Below, piece by piece: positions 1 through 8,673 of a stretch of DNA of 35,859 nt. The notes under the pieces are model-generated. The model made no database searches and was not told the DNA's origin. It saw only the letters and a program-made list of their open reading frames with translations. The translations under genes and the position numbers were made by a program. Source of the stretch: Lachnospiraceae bacterium (GTDB lineage: Bacteria > Bacillota > Clostridia > Lachnospirales > Lachnospiraceae). The stretch lies in the NCBI GenBank assembly GCA_003542935.1, contig DPJQ01000217.1, positions 1 to 35,859 of the forward strand. Reading direction: 5' to 3'. The first letter of the stretch is position 1; the number at the start of each line of letters is the position of its first letter.

Positions 1-309
1 TCGGGCGGCAACCAGCAGAAAGCCGTGATCGCCCGGTGGCTGGTGGAGAAACCGGACATCCTGTTCCTTGATGAGCCGACCCAGGGGATTGATGTGGGGG
101 CAAAAGACGAGATCTACGGGATCATCAATGAACTGTCCAAAAACGGTACAAGTATTATCATGGTGTCCAGTGAAATGCAGGAGAACCTGAGTCTGTGCGA
201 CAGGGTCATCACTTTATATGAAGGCCAGGTGACCGGGGAAATCCGGCGCAGTGAGCTGTCAGAGGAGAGAATGATGGCAGGGATGTCCATGGAAAAAGAA
301 GCAGAATAG
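1..309 (+). CDS. Sugar ABC transporter ATP-binding protein, C-terminal fragment (RbsA/MglA/XylG type)
   Basis: The open frame enters from the left edge, so only the last 102 residues are seen. It begins inside the ABC signature motif (SGGNQQK), followed by a Walker B segment (DILFLDEPTQGIDVGAK) and the switch region with SSEMQE. SGGNQQK together with DEPTQGIDVGAK is typical of the second nucleotide-binding half of the fused ATPases that power ribose, galactose and xylose importers. The Asp-Glu pair needed for ATP hydrolysis is present. The protein would sit on the inner face of the membrane with a permease and a sugar-binding lipoprotein, whose genes are presumably upstream. A UroD-family gene follows 8 bp downstream, so the two are probably co-transcribed. 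The sugar cannot be told from this fragment. Confidence 0.93.
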   Translation, partial: SGGNQQKAVIARWLVEKPDILFLDEPTQGIDVGAKDEIYGIINELSKNGTSIIMVSSEMQENLSLCDRVITLYEGQVTGEIRRSELSEERMMAGMSMEKEAE

Positions 310-317
310 GAGGAAAT

Positions 318-1595
318 ATGTCAACAAGCAGGGAACGTTTAGACCAGACTTTAAATCATATAGAACCGGATCAGGTAGTGGTGGACATGGGTTCCACCCC
401 CATCACCGGCATCAACGCCAATGCCCTTGACCGTCTGCGCAGGGCGCTGCATCTGGAGGAGAGAAAGATCAAGATCAATGAGCCGCTGCAGCTTCTGGGA
501 GAAGTGGAGGAGGATGTGCGGCAGGCGCTCCATCTGGACTGTGTGGATGTAACCACCAATATGAATATGTTTGGCTTTTCCAATGCGGGCAGGAAACCCT
601 GGACGATGCAGTCGGGGCTGGAGGTGGACGTACCTACGGAGTTTATGACCACGGTGGATGAAAAGGGGCGCACCTTTTTGTATCCCCAGGGGGATACAAG
701 CGTACCTCCTTCCGGGATGATGCCGAAAAACGGGTTCTTCTTCGATAATATCGTGCGCAACAGCATGGAGTACGACGAGGATACCAGTGGGGCGAAGATC
801 CATTTTAAAGACGATTTTGCCCTGATCACAGATGAGCAGCTCCGTTTTATGGAAAAACAGTGCGACGATTACTACAATAATACGGAGTATGGCATTGTGG
901 CCAGCGGAGCCCTGGCCTCCCTGGGAGATTTCGCCATCGTGCCGGGACCAAATGTCAAACATCCGGAAGGGATCCGCAATCTGCCGGACTTCATGATGGC
1001 CCACTCGATCTGCCCGGACTACATCCATGAGCTTTTCGAGATGCATACGGAGTACGGGCTGAAGAATGCGGAGATGATCTATCAGGCCTGTGGAAACAAG
1101 ATCCAGGCCATCTACATCTCGGGGACGGATTTCGGTATCCAGACGGGACCCTTCGTGTCGGTGGATACCTATCGGGAATTCTATAAGCCCTATTACAAGA
1201 AGATCAACGACTGGATCCACAAAAATACGAAGTGGAAGACTTTCTTCCACACCTGCGGGGCCATCACCACATTTCTGCAGGACTTCTATGAAGCCGGTGT
1301 GGATATTCTGAACCCGGTACAGCTCTCGGCCAGGGGAATGGACGGCAAAAAGCTGAAAGAACAGTGGGGAGATAAGTTCGTCTTCTGGGGCGGCGGTGTG
1401 GATACACAGCGGACTCTGCCCTTCGGTACGCCGGAGGAGGTGTATAAAGAAGTCACCGAACGTCTGGAGCTGTTCTCCAAAGGCGGCGGTTTTGTATTCA
1501 ATACTACCCACAATATCCAGAGCCAGATCAGCGCGGAAAATATGATGGCCATGTTCAAGGCAGTGGAAGATTTTAAGATGAAGAATAAAGCATAA
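318..1595 (+). CDS. Uroporphyrinogen decarboxylase-family protein (corrinoid methyltransferase-like)
   Basis: This 425-residue protein has the UroD/MtaA fold pattern. It is longer than true HemE (about 350 aa), and no haem genes are nearby. A His-x-Cys pair at about residues 311-313 (FFHTCG) matches the zinc site of methylcobamide:thiol methyltransferases such as MtaA, so a methyl-transfer role is more likely than porphyrin decarboxylation. The C-terminal FWGGGVDTQ and FNTTHNIQ segments are typical of this branch in gut Clostridia. The start is an ATG with an AGGAGG site 6 nt upstream. It follows the sugar transporter ATPase by 8 bp and is the last gene before a strong terminator, so it probably acts on something that transporter imports. 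Substrate unknown. Confidence 0.85.
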   Translation: MSTSRERLDQTLNHIEPDQVVVDMGSTPITGINANALDRLRRALHLEERKIKINEPLQLLGEVEEDVRQALHLDCVDVTTNMNMFGFSNAGRKPWTMQSGLEVDVPTEFMTTVDEKGRTFLYPQGDTSVPPSGMMPKNGFFFDNIVRNSMEYDEDTSGAKIHFKDDFALITDEQLRFMEKQCDDYYNNTEYGIVASGALASLGDFAIVPGPNVKHPEGIRNLPDFMMAHSICPDYIHELFEMHTEYGLKNAEMIYQACGNKIQAIYISGTDFGIQTGPFVSVDTYREFYKPYYKKINDWIHKNTKWKTFFHTCGAITTFLQDFYEAGVDILNPVQLSARGMDGKKLKEQWGDKFVFWGGGVDTQRTLPFGTPEEVYKEVTERLELFSKGGGFVFNTTHNIQSQISAENMMAMFKAVEDFKMKNKA

Positions 1596-1613
1596 AGTAT
1601 AAGGGGCGAAATA

Positions 1614-1675
1614 AATAACCGTTCTTGCGGAATCCGCATTTTTGGCGTATTCTGGAACAGAACGGTTATTTTTTT
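1614..1675 (+). terminator. Rho-independent terminator with nested hairpin
   Basis: A perfect 12-bp inverted repeat (AATAACCGTTCT / AGAACGGTTATT) is followed by a run of T. The 33-nt loop holds a second small hairpin (TGCGG / CCGCA). It closes the ABC transporter/UroD-family operon. Any start for the next gene at 1625 would lie inside this loop, which argues for the downstream ATG at 1709. Confidence 0.88.
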
Positions 1676-1708
1676 GAGATTTGGCAGGAACGGATAGAAG
1701 ATATTGCG

Positions 1709-3442
1709 ATGGCTGCGGCATTATGGAACGAAAAGTTTTACAAAACAAAACAGGAGAAGGAAAAACTGCGGATTGCCGTGGAACTGTGTCTGCATGACGT
1801 GAGTGAAAAACCGGCTGCGCCGGATATAGAGCGTTATCTCAGATTGCGTCAGCGTCCGGCTGCGGAGTTTCTGATACGGCAGGGAGATCTGGCGGGAATG
1901 CGTAAACTGGTATCTTATTCCTGGTTTGAGAGAAAATATCTCCCGGACTATCTGCGGATGGCCCAGGAGACAGGCCGGACGGAGCTGGTGGCGGAGCTGC
2001 TGCGGGAATGGTATGGAATGTGCAAAGTGAAAGGCAAAGCAGGGAGTGGGCGGGAGTGTTCCGGTGGAGGGGAGGACCGTGGAAAAGAAAAAAGAATTGC
2101 CGGGCCCGGCTGCGGTACGGCAGATGAGGGGGCAGAAAGGTTTTCCCAGGAAAACAGAATCGTGGAAAACGGACAGAAGAGAGGCGATCCGGGGCGTACG
2201 GCCCGGGAGATCGTGCAGCTGACGATCCAGAGCCTGATGCAGCGTTTCCCGTTTCTCGGAGGTGCGCTGCTGGCACTGGAACCCGTGCAGACGGACAGAG
2301 AGCTGCCGGAGCAGATGCGGACGGCAGGAGAGTCGGAAGGAAAAGAAAATGCAGGGCAGGATGCGGCGGACGAAACGGATAAGATGCCGGCTGCATTTGG
2401 CACGGACGGTGAGAAATTGTATTATGAGCCCCGGACAGTCTGCTGTCTCTTTCAACAGGGGCCCCATATTCTGGAACATCTGGCGCTGCACAGTCTGTTT
2501 CACTGTCTGCTCTGCCATATATTTTTGCCCTGTGGGGACGGAGACAGAGAGGGGGCGGATCGGGCGGCGGACGAAATGGTAGATGAACAGCTTGGCCGTA
2601 TGATGGAGAGAGTGGAGATGATCCGTGACTGCCATGATTTCTGGCCGTCACGCCGGGAAAACTGTACGGGGGCCGATCCGGGACAGATGGAACTTTTGCG
2701 CCGTCGGTGGAAACATCTGGCGGCCGGAGAGGGCAGCGGCGGCATGGGCCCGGTACACGGGAAAAACAGCGGCGGACTGTATCAGGATTACGGATGCAGG
2801 AAACGAAAAGCCTATGACTACCGCCGTTTTCTGGAGCGGTTTATGGTGCGCCGGGAAGAACGGATGCTGGATATGGAGAATTTTGATCCGATATGGTATC
2901 ATTACAGCCGCAGCCGATATGAAGGGCTGGTACTTTTGGAGCCTTTGGAAACCAGGGAGGTGACCCGGCTGGAGGAGATTCTGATCGCTATTGATACTTC
3001 AGCTTCCTGTTCCGGAGAGGTGGTGGAGCGGTTCCTTGATGAAACTTTTGCAATTCTGGAGCGTCAGGAACATTTTTTTCACAGGATGAATGTCCATATC
3101 GTCCAGTGCGACTGTATGATTCAGGATCATGTGCGGATCACCTGCGAGCGGGAGTGGCGGGAGTACCGGGAACATCTGAAGATCCGGGGCCTGGGCGATA
3201 CGGATTTTACGCCGGTCTTTGCCCTGGCCGGGGGGCTGGAGCGTGCCGGACAGATCAGGGAACTGAAAGGGATTTTGTATTTCACCGACGGGGACGGCAT
3301 CTTTCCCCGAAAAGCGCCGCCCTGGCCCTCGGCATTTGTGTTTTTAAATCATGAATTAGAGAAACATGAGCTGCCGGACTGGGCGATACGGCTGAATCTG
3401 GAGGAAGGCTGGGAATATGGATTATCGGAAAGAAAACGGTAG
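1709..3442 (+). CDS. VWA-like domain protein (DUF2201-type), partner of AAA ATPase
   Basis: A protein of 577 residues if it starts at the ATG at 1709. An in-frame TTG at 1625 is rejected because it sits in the terminator loop. The C-terminal third is a von Willebrand A-like domain: a beta strand LIAIDTSAS (residues about 425-433) gives the D-x-S-x-S metal-ion-dependent adhesion site, with a later Thr (GDTDFTP) and Asp (YFTDGDG) in the expected places. Residues about 110-190 are charged and low in complexity, probably a flexible linker. No signal peptide is visible, so it is cytoplasmic. A MoxR-like AAA+ ATPase follows after 50 bp. Such pairs act as chaperones or metal-insertion machines on other proteins; the client is unknown here. 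The ribosome site is weak. Confidence 0.82.
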   Translation: MAAALWNEKFYKTKQEKEKLRIAVELCLHDVSEKPAAPDIERYLRLRQRPAAEFLIRQGDLAGMRKLVSYSWFERKYLPDYLRMAQETGRTELVAELLREWYGMCKVKGKAGSGRECSGGGEDRGKEKRIAGPGCGTADEGAERFSQENRIVENGQKRGDPGRTAREIVQLTIQSLMQRFPFLGGALLALEPVQTDRELPEQMRTAGESEGKENAGQDAADETDKMPAAFGTDGEKLYYEPRTVCCLFQQGPHILEHLALHSLFHCLLCHIFLPCGDGDREGADRAADEMVDEQLGRMMERVEMIRDCHDFWPSRRENCTGADPGQMELLRRRWKHLAAGEGSGGMGPVHGKNSGGLYQDYGCRKRKAYDYRRFLERFMVRREERMLDMENFDPIWYHYSRSRYEGLVLLEPLETREVTRLEEILIAIDTSASCSGEVVERFLDETFAILERQEHFFHRMNVHIVQCDCMIQDHVRITCEREWREYREHLKIRGLGDTDFTPVFALAGGLERAGQIRELKGILYFTDGDGIFPRKAPPWPSAFVFLNHELEKHELPDWAIRLNLEEGWEYGLSERKR

Positions 3443-3492
3443 ATATTGATCAAAAACGGCGTACAGGTTATTTCAAGGACGGATTACTATAT

Positions 3493-5007
3493 ATGAATAT
3501 ACAACAGGCAAAAGAAGAAATTATACACACAATCCACGCTTACACGGCAAAGGACGAGGCGGGTAATTACCGGATACCGCCCCTGCGCCAGCGGCCCATC
3601 CTGCTGATCGGCCCTCCGGGGGTGGGAAAGACAGCCGTCGTGGAGCAGGCTGCGGCGGAGTGTGGGATCGGCCTTGTGGCTTACACGATCACTCACCATA
3701 CCCGCCAGAGCGCCGTGGGGCTGCCGGTGATCAGCCATAAGATCTGGCAGGGCCGGGAGTATACGGTGACTGAGTACACCATGAGCGAGATTATAGGATC
3801 TGTCTATGAGACGATGGAGCAGACAGGATGTCGGGAGGGGATCCTGTTTATCGATGAGATCAACTGTGTCTCCGAGACACTGATGCCGACCATGCTGCAG
3901 CTTCTCCAGGCCAAACGTTTCGGAGAATACCGGGTGCCCGCCGGATGGGTCATTGTGACGGCAGGGAATCCCAGGGAGTATAACGCCTCTGTCCATGAGT
4001 TTGATATGGTGACGCTGGATCGGGTGAAAAAGATTACCGTGGAGGCGGATTACGACGCCTGGCTGTCCTATGCCTGCGGCCATGATATTCACGGTTCTAT
4101 TCTGTTCTATCTGGACGGAAACCGTGGGAATTTTTATCATATCAGCGGGAGTGGAGAAAACAGGCAGTTTTTGACAGCCCGGGGCTGGGAGGATCTCTCG
4201 GTGGTAATCCGGGAATATGAGCGGGAGGATATTCCCGTGACTCCGGGGCTCATCGAACAGTATCTACAGTGCCCTGAGATTGCCGCGGATTATTTTGGCT
4301 GGTATCAGCTGTACGGCAGATGCGGTGAGAAGCTGCGTCTGAAAGAGTCCTGGGAAGGGCGGCTTAATCGAAAAGAGCGGGAGGCACAAAAGGAGGCTGT
4401 CCGGCTGTCCGGCTGGGAAGAGCGTCTCTGTGTCAGCCGTTATTTTACTGAAAAGCTGACGGGGATGCTGGAGGAATCGGAGAGGGAGGAGGCATTGTGC
4501 CGCGAAACAGAAAGGTTATGGCAGCGTTTCCTGGGACAGGTATCGGAGATGAACGGTATCCCGGAACAGTTCCGCGGCTGGCTCAGGAAGGAAAATCATG
4601 CCCTTGAGATTAAGAGTGAGCAGGGGCTTGTGGATGAGGGGGAGGAGAGGGGAACCAGACAGGCATTGTATGTGCTCCGCGCTCTTTACCTGGAACTGGC
4701 CGGGCGGCAGGAGGGAACCGGGGAAGAGTGGGAGGCCCGTGCCGCCGTCTGGCTGCAGAAACGGCAGAATGATCATCGGGAGCGGGATCGGGAGCGGCAG
4801 GAAAAACTGTCGGATACGCTCCGGAGCCTGTCGGATACTCTGGGAACGGGGACGGAATTTGTCAGCCTTTTGTCGGCCATGGCGGTCAATCAGGACTGTG
4901 TACGTTTTCTGATCCGGCATCCCTGCAGCGTTTTTGCCGGATATGCCTCCCTTCTGCAAGTGGATGACCGGCGCAGACGTTTGCAGCAGGTTTTTGAGAA
5001 GGATTGA
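3493..5007 (+). CDS. MoxR-like AAA+ ATPase
   Basis: A protein of 504 residues. Walker A is GPPGVGKT at residues 40-47 and Walker B is ILFIDEIN at about 117-124. A sensor-1 Asn lies in VTAGNPREYN and an arginine-rich DRVKKI segment follows. The AAA core ends near residue 230. The remaining half is helical and charged and probably mediates contacts with the VWA partner encoded 50 bp upstream. A site resembling AAGGACGGA precedes the ATG. By analogy with MoxR/VWA and RavA/ViaA pairs it should use ATP to remodel or load cofactors into target proteins, but no target gene is adjacent. A strong terminator 40 bp downstream ends this two-gene unit. Confidence 0.86.
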   Translation: MNIQQAKEEIIHTIHAYTAKDEAGNYRIPPLRQRPILLIGPPGVGKTAVVEQAAAECGIGLVAYTITHHTRQSAVGLPVISHKIWQGREYTVTEYTMSEIIGSVYETMEQTGCREGILFIDEINCVSETLMPTMLQLLQAKRFGEYRVPAGWVIVTAGNPREYNASVHEFDMVTLDRVKKITVEADYDAWLSYACGHDIHGSILFYLDGNRGNFYHISGSGENRQFLTARGWEDLSVVIREYEREDIPVTPGLIEQYLQCPEIAADYFGWYQLYGRCGEKLRLKESWEGRLNRKEREAQKEAVRLSGWEERLCVSRYFTEKLTGMLEESEREEALCRETERLWQRFLGQVSEMNGIPEQFRGWLRKENHALEIKSEQGLVDEGEERGTRQALYVLRALYLELAGRQEGTGEEWEARAAVWLQKRQNDHRERDRERQEKLSDTLRSLSDTLGTGTEFVSLLSAMAVNQDCVRFLIRHPCSVFAGYASLLQVDDRRRRLQQVFEKD

Positions 5008-5047
5008 CTTTTTTTGCATACTGATATATAATTTTTTGTATAAAATG

Positions 5048-5078
5048 ATGCTCTTTTAGTGATAAAAGAGCATTTTTT
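5048..5078 (+). terminator. Rho-independent terminator
   Basis: A perfect 11-bp stem (ATGCTCTTTTA / TAAAAGAGCAT) with a 4-nt GTGA loop and a run of T. It ends the VWA/AAA unit. The 116 bp between it and the next gene hold no clear promoter that I can support. Confidence 0.92.
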
Positions 5079-5194
5079 GATTCCATGGGTAACAAAATGA
5101 CTGCGCAGATCGCTGCCTTTTATGTATCAGGCGCACAAAGGGCGTGTGTGATGCGGGAATTTTGTGAAAGTTTTACAAGAACGAAGGGGGAAAT

Positions 5195-5704
5195 ATGCTA
5201 AAGACGGGCGACTATGTGGTACATTCCATGGAGGGCGTGTGTGAAGTACGGGATGTTGTGGAAATGAAAAAGGGCAGAGAGATGGTTTCTTACTACCAGC
5301 TCTGTTCGTGGCCGGACAAACGAACGACAGTGTATGTTCCTGTGAATCAGGAAAACGGCCGTGTGCGTCTGCGGGCACTGCTGACACGGGATGAAGTGCG
5401 GGATATCTGCCTGGAACTGCAGGAGTCGGAGGTGGAATGGGTTTCCGATATCGGCAAAAGGCAGGAGCAGATGTTGGAGGTTCTGCGGGAGGGAAATCCG
5501 GGCCGGATGGCCCGCATGACCAAGATGCTGATGATCAAGGATCTGGAAAAACCGTTGGGGAGCCGGGATAAGTCTACGCTCCTGACCGCCCAGAAAGTGT
5601 TGTTTTCAGAGATTGCCATGGCTACGGGAATGGACTTTCAGTCTGTCCAGCGGGCTGTCAAGCAGAACCTGAAAGATCCCAGCGAGCCGCTGCCTTTCGT
5701 GTAG
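5195..5704 (+). CDS. CarD/CdnL-family transcriptional regulator
   Basis: A 169-residue protein with an N-terminal CarD/Mfd-type RNA polymerase interaction domain (about residues 1-65; GDYVVHSMEGVCEV is the typical opening) and a helical C-terminal DNA-contacting domain. Its length matches the family. CarD proteins bind the RNA polymerase beta subunit and stabilise the open complex at many promoters. The ATG follows AAGGGGGAAAT, a good ribosome site. It stands alone between a terminator upstream and a promoter downstream, so it seems monocistronic. Confidence 0.92.
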   Translation: MLKTGDYVVHSMEGVCEVRDVVEMKKGREMVSYYQLCSWPDKRTTVYVPVNQENGRVRLRALLTRDEVRDICLELQESEVEWVSDIGKRQEQMLEVLREGNPGRMARMTKMLMIKDLEKPLGSRDKSTLLTAQKVLFSEIAMATGMDFQSVQRAVKQNLKDPSEPLPFV

Positions 5705-5763
5705 AGGCAGGCTGAACTGTCACGCTTCCGGTATTTAGCGGCCGACGAACTTTGCTTTCGCTA

Positions 5764-5792
5764 TTTACATTCAGGCGCGAAGATGATAGAAT
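5764..5792 (+). promoter_or_regulatory. Sigma-A promoter of the lysC-pyrH-rseP operon
   Basis: TTTACA, a 17-bp spacer and TAGAAT, with TG one base before the -10 box (extended -10). It lies about 50 bp before the aspartate kinase ATG. No other equally good promoter was seen upstream of pyrH. Confidence 0.65.
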
Positions 5793-5842
5793 TTATGAGG
5801 ATTTTTTTGCGCATTACCTGAAATAAATAGACGGAGGAAATT

Positions 5843-7162
5843 ATGAAAAAAGTAGTCAAGTTCGGCGGCAGTTCTCTGGCCAGTGCCGAACAGTTTCGGA
5901 AGGTCGGAAATATCATCCGCTCTGATTCCACCAGAAAATATGTGGTGCCGTCCGCTCCCGGCAAGCGTTTTGCAGGAGATGCGAAGGTTACGGATATGCT
6001 ATATAAATGCTATGAGGCGGCGGAAGCGGGCGAGGATTTTTCCGGGCAGCTTGCTGCAATCAGGGAGCGATATCAGGAGATCATCGACGGGCTGGAGCTT
6101 TCATTGTCTTTGAAGGAAGAATTTGCCGCAATTGAGAAGCATTTCCGTGATCGGGCGGGTGTGCAGTATGCGGCCTCCCGCGGTGAGTATTTGAACGGCA
6201 TCATTATGTCCCGGTATCTGGATTTTGCTTTTGTAGATGCGGCGGAAGGTATCGTGTTCGGGGAAGACGGTACCCTTGACAGTATTGCCACCAATCGGAA
6301 GCTGGGTGAGCTTCTGAACGATCTGGAGTATGCCGTGATCCCGGGATTTTACGGAGCGTCGGCAGACGGAACGGTGCATACTTTTTCCAGAGGCGGATCC
6401 GATATCACGGGTTCCCTGGTGGCGAGGGCCACGAAGGCGGATCTTTATGAAAACTGGACAGATGTATCCGGCTGTCTGGTGACGGATCCGCGGGTGGTGG
6501 AGAATCCGGTGCCCATCGAGATTATTACCTATAAAGAATTGCGGGAGCTATCTTATATGGGAGCCACCGTGCTGCATGAGGATGCGATTTTCCCGGTACG
6601 CACCGTGGGGATCCCCATCAATATACGCAATACGAATCGACCTCAGGATAAGGGAACCATGATCGTGCGGGATACCTGCAGCCGGTCCGAGTATACGATC
6701 ACCGGTATTGCGGGAAAGAAAGGTTTTGCTTCCATCACCATCGAGAAGGGTATGATGAACTCTGAGATAGGGTTTGGCAGGAAAGTGCTTCAGGTATTTG
6801 AAGAGAATGGCATTTCCTTTGAACATATGCCCTCCGGGATAGACACGATGACGATTCTGGCGCACCAGACGGAATTTGCAGAGCACGAACAGAAGGTGCT
6901 GACAGGCATCCAGAAAGCCGTACATCCCGACAGCGTATCCCTGGAGGCAGATTTGGCTTTAATCGCTGTCGTAGGAAGAGGAATGAAGTCTACCCGGGGT
7001 ACGGCGGGACGGATTTTCTCCGCACTGGCCCACGCCCACGTCAATGTCAAGATGATCGACCAGGGTTCCAGCGAGCTGAACATTATCATTGGAGTGGCAA
7101 ATGATGATTTTGAAACGGCAATTCGGGCCATATACAATATCTTTGTGCTTTGCAGGATTTAA
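5843..7162 (+). CDS. lysC: Aspartate kinase
   Basis: A 439-residue aspartokinase that phosphorylates L-aspartate with ATP, the first step to lysine, threonine, methionine and diaminopimelate. It begins with the family motif KVVKFGGSSLAS. The substrate loop FSRGGSDITG lies at about residues 181-190 and the nucleotide loop TDPRVV at about 215-220. Two ACT domains follow (about 295-365 and 370-435), so feedback inhibition by lysine and/or threonine is expected. The ATG is preceded by GGAGGAAATT. The gene ends 11 bp before pyrH and probably shares its transcript. Linkage of lysC to the pyrH cluster may tie diaminopimelate supply to envelope synthesis, which is my inference. Confidence 0.94.
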   Translation: MKKVVKFGGSSLASAEQFRKVGNIIRSDSTRKYVVPSAPGKRFAGDAKVTDMLYKCYEAAEAGEDFSGQLAAIRERYQEIIDGLELSLSLKEEFAAIEKHFRDRAGVQYAASRGEYLNGIIMSRYLDFAFVDAAEGIVFGEDGTLDSIATNRKLGELLNDLEYAVIPGFYGASADGTVHTFSRGGSDITGSLVARATKADLYENWTDVSGCLVTDPRVVENPVPIEIITYKELRELSYMGATVLHEDAIFPVRTVGIPINIRNTNRPQDKGTMIVRDTCSRSEYTITGIAGKKGFASITIEKGMMNSEIGFGRKVLQVFEENGISFEHMPSGIDTMTILAHQTEFAEHEQKVLTGIQKAVHPDSVSLEADLALIAVVGRGMKSTRGTAGRIFSALAHAHVNVKMIDQGSSELNIIIGVANDDFETAIRAIYNIFVLCRI

Positions 7163-7173
7163 GGGAGGCAGTT

Positions 7174-7869
7174 ATGAAACGTGTATTGTTGAAACTGAGC
7201 GGTGAGGCCCTGGCCGGTGAGAAAAAGACCGGTTTTGACGAGCCCACGGTCACGGCGGTGGCAAAGCAGGTGAAACGGCTGGTGGATCAAGGCATCCAGG
7301 TGGGTATCGTTATTGGCGGCGGCAATTTCTGGCGGGGGCGTACCAGTGAGACTATTGACAGGCCCAAAGCGGATCAGATCGGTATGCTGGCTACTGTTAT
7401 GAATTGTATCTACGTGTCGGAGATCTTCCGGTCTGTGGGAATCGGCACGGAGATTATGACACCGTTTTTGTGCAGCTCCTTTACTTCTCTGTTTTCAAAG
7501 GACGGGGCAGTGTCGGCCCTGGAAGCGGGGAAGGTGGTATTTTTTGCCGGGGGCACGGGCCATCCCTATTTTTCTACAGATACGGCAACAGTGCTCCGGG
7601 CTGTGGAGATAGAGGCGGAAACGATTCTTTTAGCCAAGGCGGTGGACGGCATCTATGACAGTGATCCCAAGGTAAATCCGGATGCCGTTAAATATGATGA
7701 GATTACGATTCAGGAAGTCATTGACCGCAGGCTGGCAGCCATGGATCTGTCGGCGTCTATCATGTGTATGGAAAACCATATGCCCATGCTGGTCTTTTTG
7801 CTAAATGGAGAAGACAGTATTGTTCGTGCGGCCAGGGGAGAGATTGAAGGTACCAGAGTTACGGTGTAG
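7174..7869 (+). CDS. pyrH: UMP kinase
   Basis: A 231-residue UMP kinase (UMP + ATP to UDP + ADP) of the hexameric bacterial type. It opens with KRVLLKLSGEAL and has the glycine-rich GIVIGGGNFWRG loop, the acceptor-site segment FAGGTGHPYFSTDTA and the ATP-side AVDGIYDSDPK motif. The start is the ATG at 7174 with AGGGAGGC 7 nt upstream. An in-frame start at 7150 would overlap lysC and has no better ribosome site. It is usually paired with frr, as here. Confidence 0.96.
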   Translation: MKRVLLKLSGEALAGEKKTGFDEPTVTAVAKQVKRLVDQGIQVGIVIGGGNFWRGRTSETIDRPKADQIGMLATVMNCIYVSEIFRSVGIGTEIMTPFLCSSFTSLFSKDGAVSALEAGKVVFFAGGTGHPYFSTDTATVLRAVEIEAETILLAKAVDGIYDSDPKVNPDAVKYDEITIQEVIDRRLAAMDLSASIMCMENHMPMLVFLLNGEDSIVRAARGEIEGTRVTV

Positions 7870-7959
7870 AAAAGAGCAGTTGATTCTCACGACACAGGGG
7901 ATAGACGTGTCTGTCCGGCTTGCTGTACGTGGAAATAATGACCACAGGAGGATTTTTAT

Positions 7960-8514
7960 ATGAATGAGAAAATTCAGGCTTATGAGACAAAGATGGGAAA
8001 GACACTGGCAAATCTGGAGTCTGAGTTCGGCGCCATCCGGGCCGGACGCGCCAATCCCCATGTGCTGGACAGATTGTATGTGGATTATTACGGTACGCCG
8101 TCACCGATCCAGCAGGTAGCCAATGTGTCCGTACCGGATCCCCGGGTGATCCAGATTCAGCCCTGGGAAAATAAGATGATCAAAATCATCGAGAAAGCGA
8201 TTATGACCTCTGATCTGGGCATCAATCCTACCAATGACGGTAAGTCGATCCGTCTGGTATTCCCGGAACTCACTGAGGAGCGGCGTAAAGAGCTGGTGAA
8301 GGATATCCGCAAGAAAGGGGAGGCTGCCAAAGTGGCTGTCCGCAATATCCGCCGTGATGCCAACGACATGCTGAAAAAGCTGGGTAAGGGGGAAGATATC
8401 TCCGAGGATGAGATCAAGGATATGCAGGATGAAGTCCAGAAACTGACGGACAAATACATCAAGGAAGTGGACAAAGCCGTGGAGGTTAAGTCGAAGGAAA
8501 TCTTAACAGTATAG
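7960..8514 (+). CDS. frr: Ribosome recycling factor
   Basis: A protein of 184 residues, the usual length. It splits post-termination ribosomes together with EF-G. Family segments are clear: the FGAIRAGRANPHVLDRL hinge helix near residues 26-42, YGTPSPIQQVANVSVPDPR in domain II and PELTEERRKELVK leading into the long C-terminal coiled helices. The ATG follows a strong AGGAGG site. It lies 90 bp after pyrH. Confidence 0.97.
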   Translation: MNEKIQAYETKMGKTLANLESEFGAIRAGRANPHVLDRLYVDYYGTPSPIQQVANVSVPDPRVIQIQPWENKMIKIIEKAIMTSDLGINPTNDGKSIRLVFPELTEERRKELVKDIRKKGEAAKVAVRNIRRDANDMLKKLGKGEDISEDEIKDMQDEVQKLTDKYIKEVDKAVEVKSKEILTV

Positions 8515-8523
8515 AGAAATGAC

Positions 8524-8591
8524 GTCTGGCGGGAGGCCGGACGGCAGTAAGAAAATGATATTCCGGCAGGCATCAGTGATGTTTGCCGGAA
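8524..8591 (+). other. Two tandem stem-loops in the frr-uppS spacer
   Basis: First stem: GTCTGGC / GCCGGAC around GGGAG (8524-8542, one G-U pair). Second stem: 8561-8591, TTCCGGCA / TGCCGGAA continuing through two G-U pairs and CATC / GATG to a 3-nt loop, 14 bp in all. No T-run follows either, so they are not ordinary terminators. RNA processing or stability elements inside the operon are possible. Confidence 0.55.
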
Positions 8592-8673
8592 GTTGTATCG
8601 TAAGGTAACTGTGGAAGTTTGGGACAGTTATTATAGTAAGAAAGGATGGCAGACCGGGATCTGCGGATGAACG

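Noticed and set aside
351..1748. Long reverse-strand open frame of 465 codons opposite the UroD-family gene
   Set aside because: It is the shadow of a well-supported forward gene, has no recognisable family and would run through the terminator at 1614-1675.
7872..7959. Small hairpin (GACAC/GTGTC) between pyrH and frr as a terminator
   Set aside because: Only 5 bp, long loop and no T-run.
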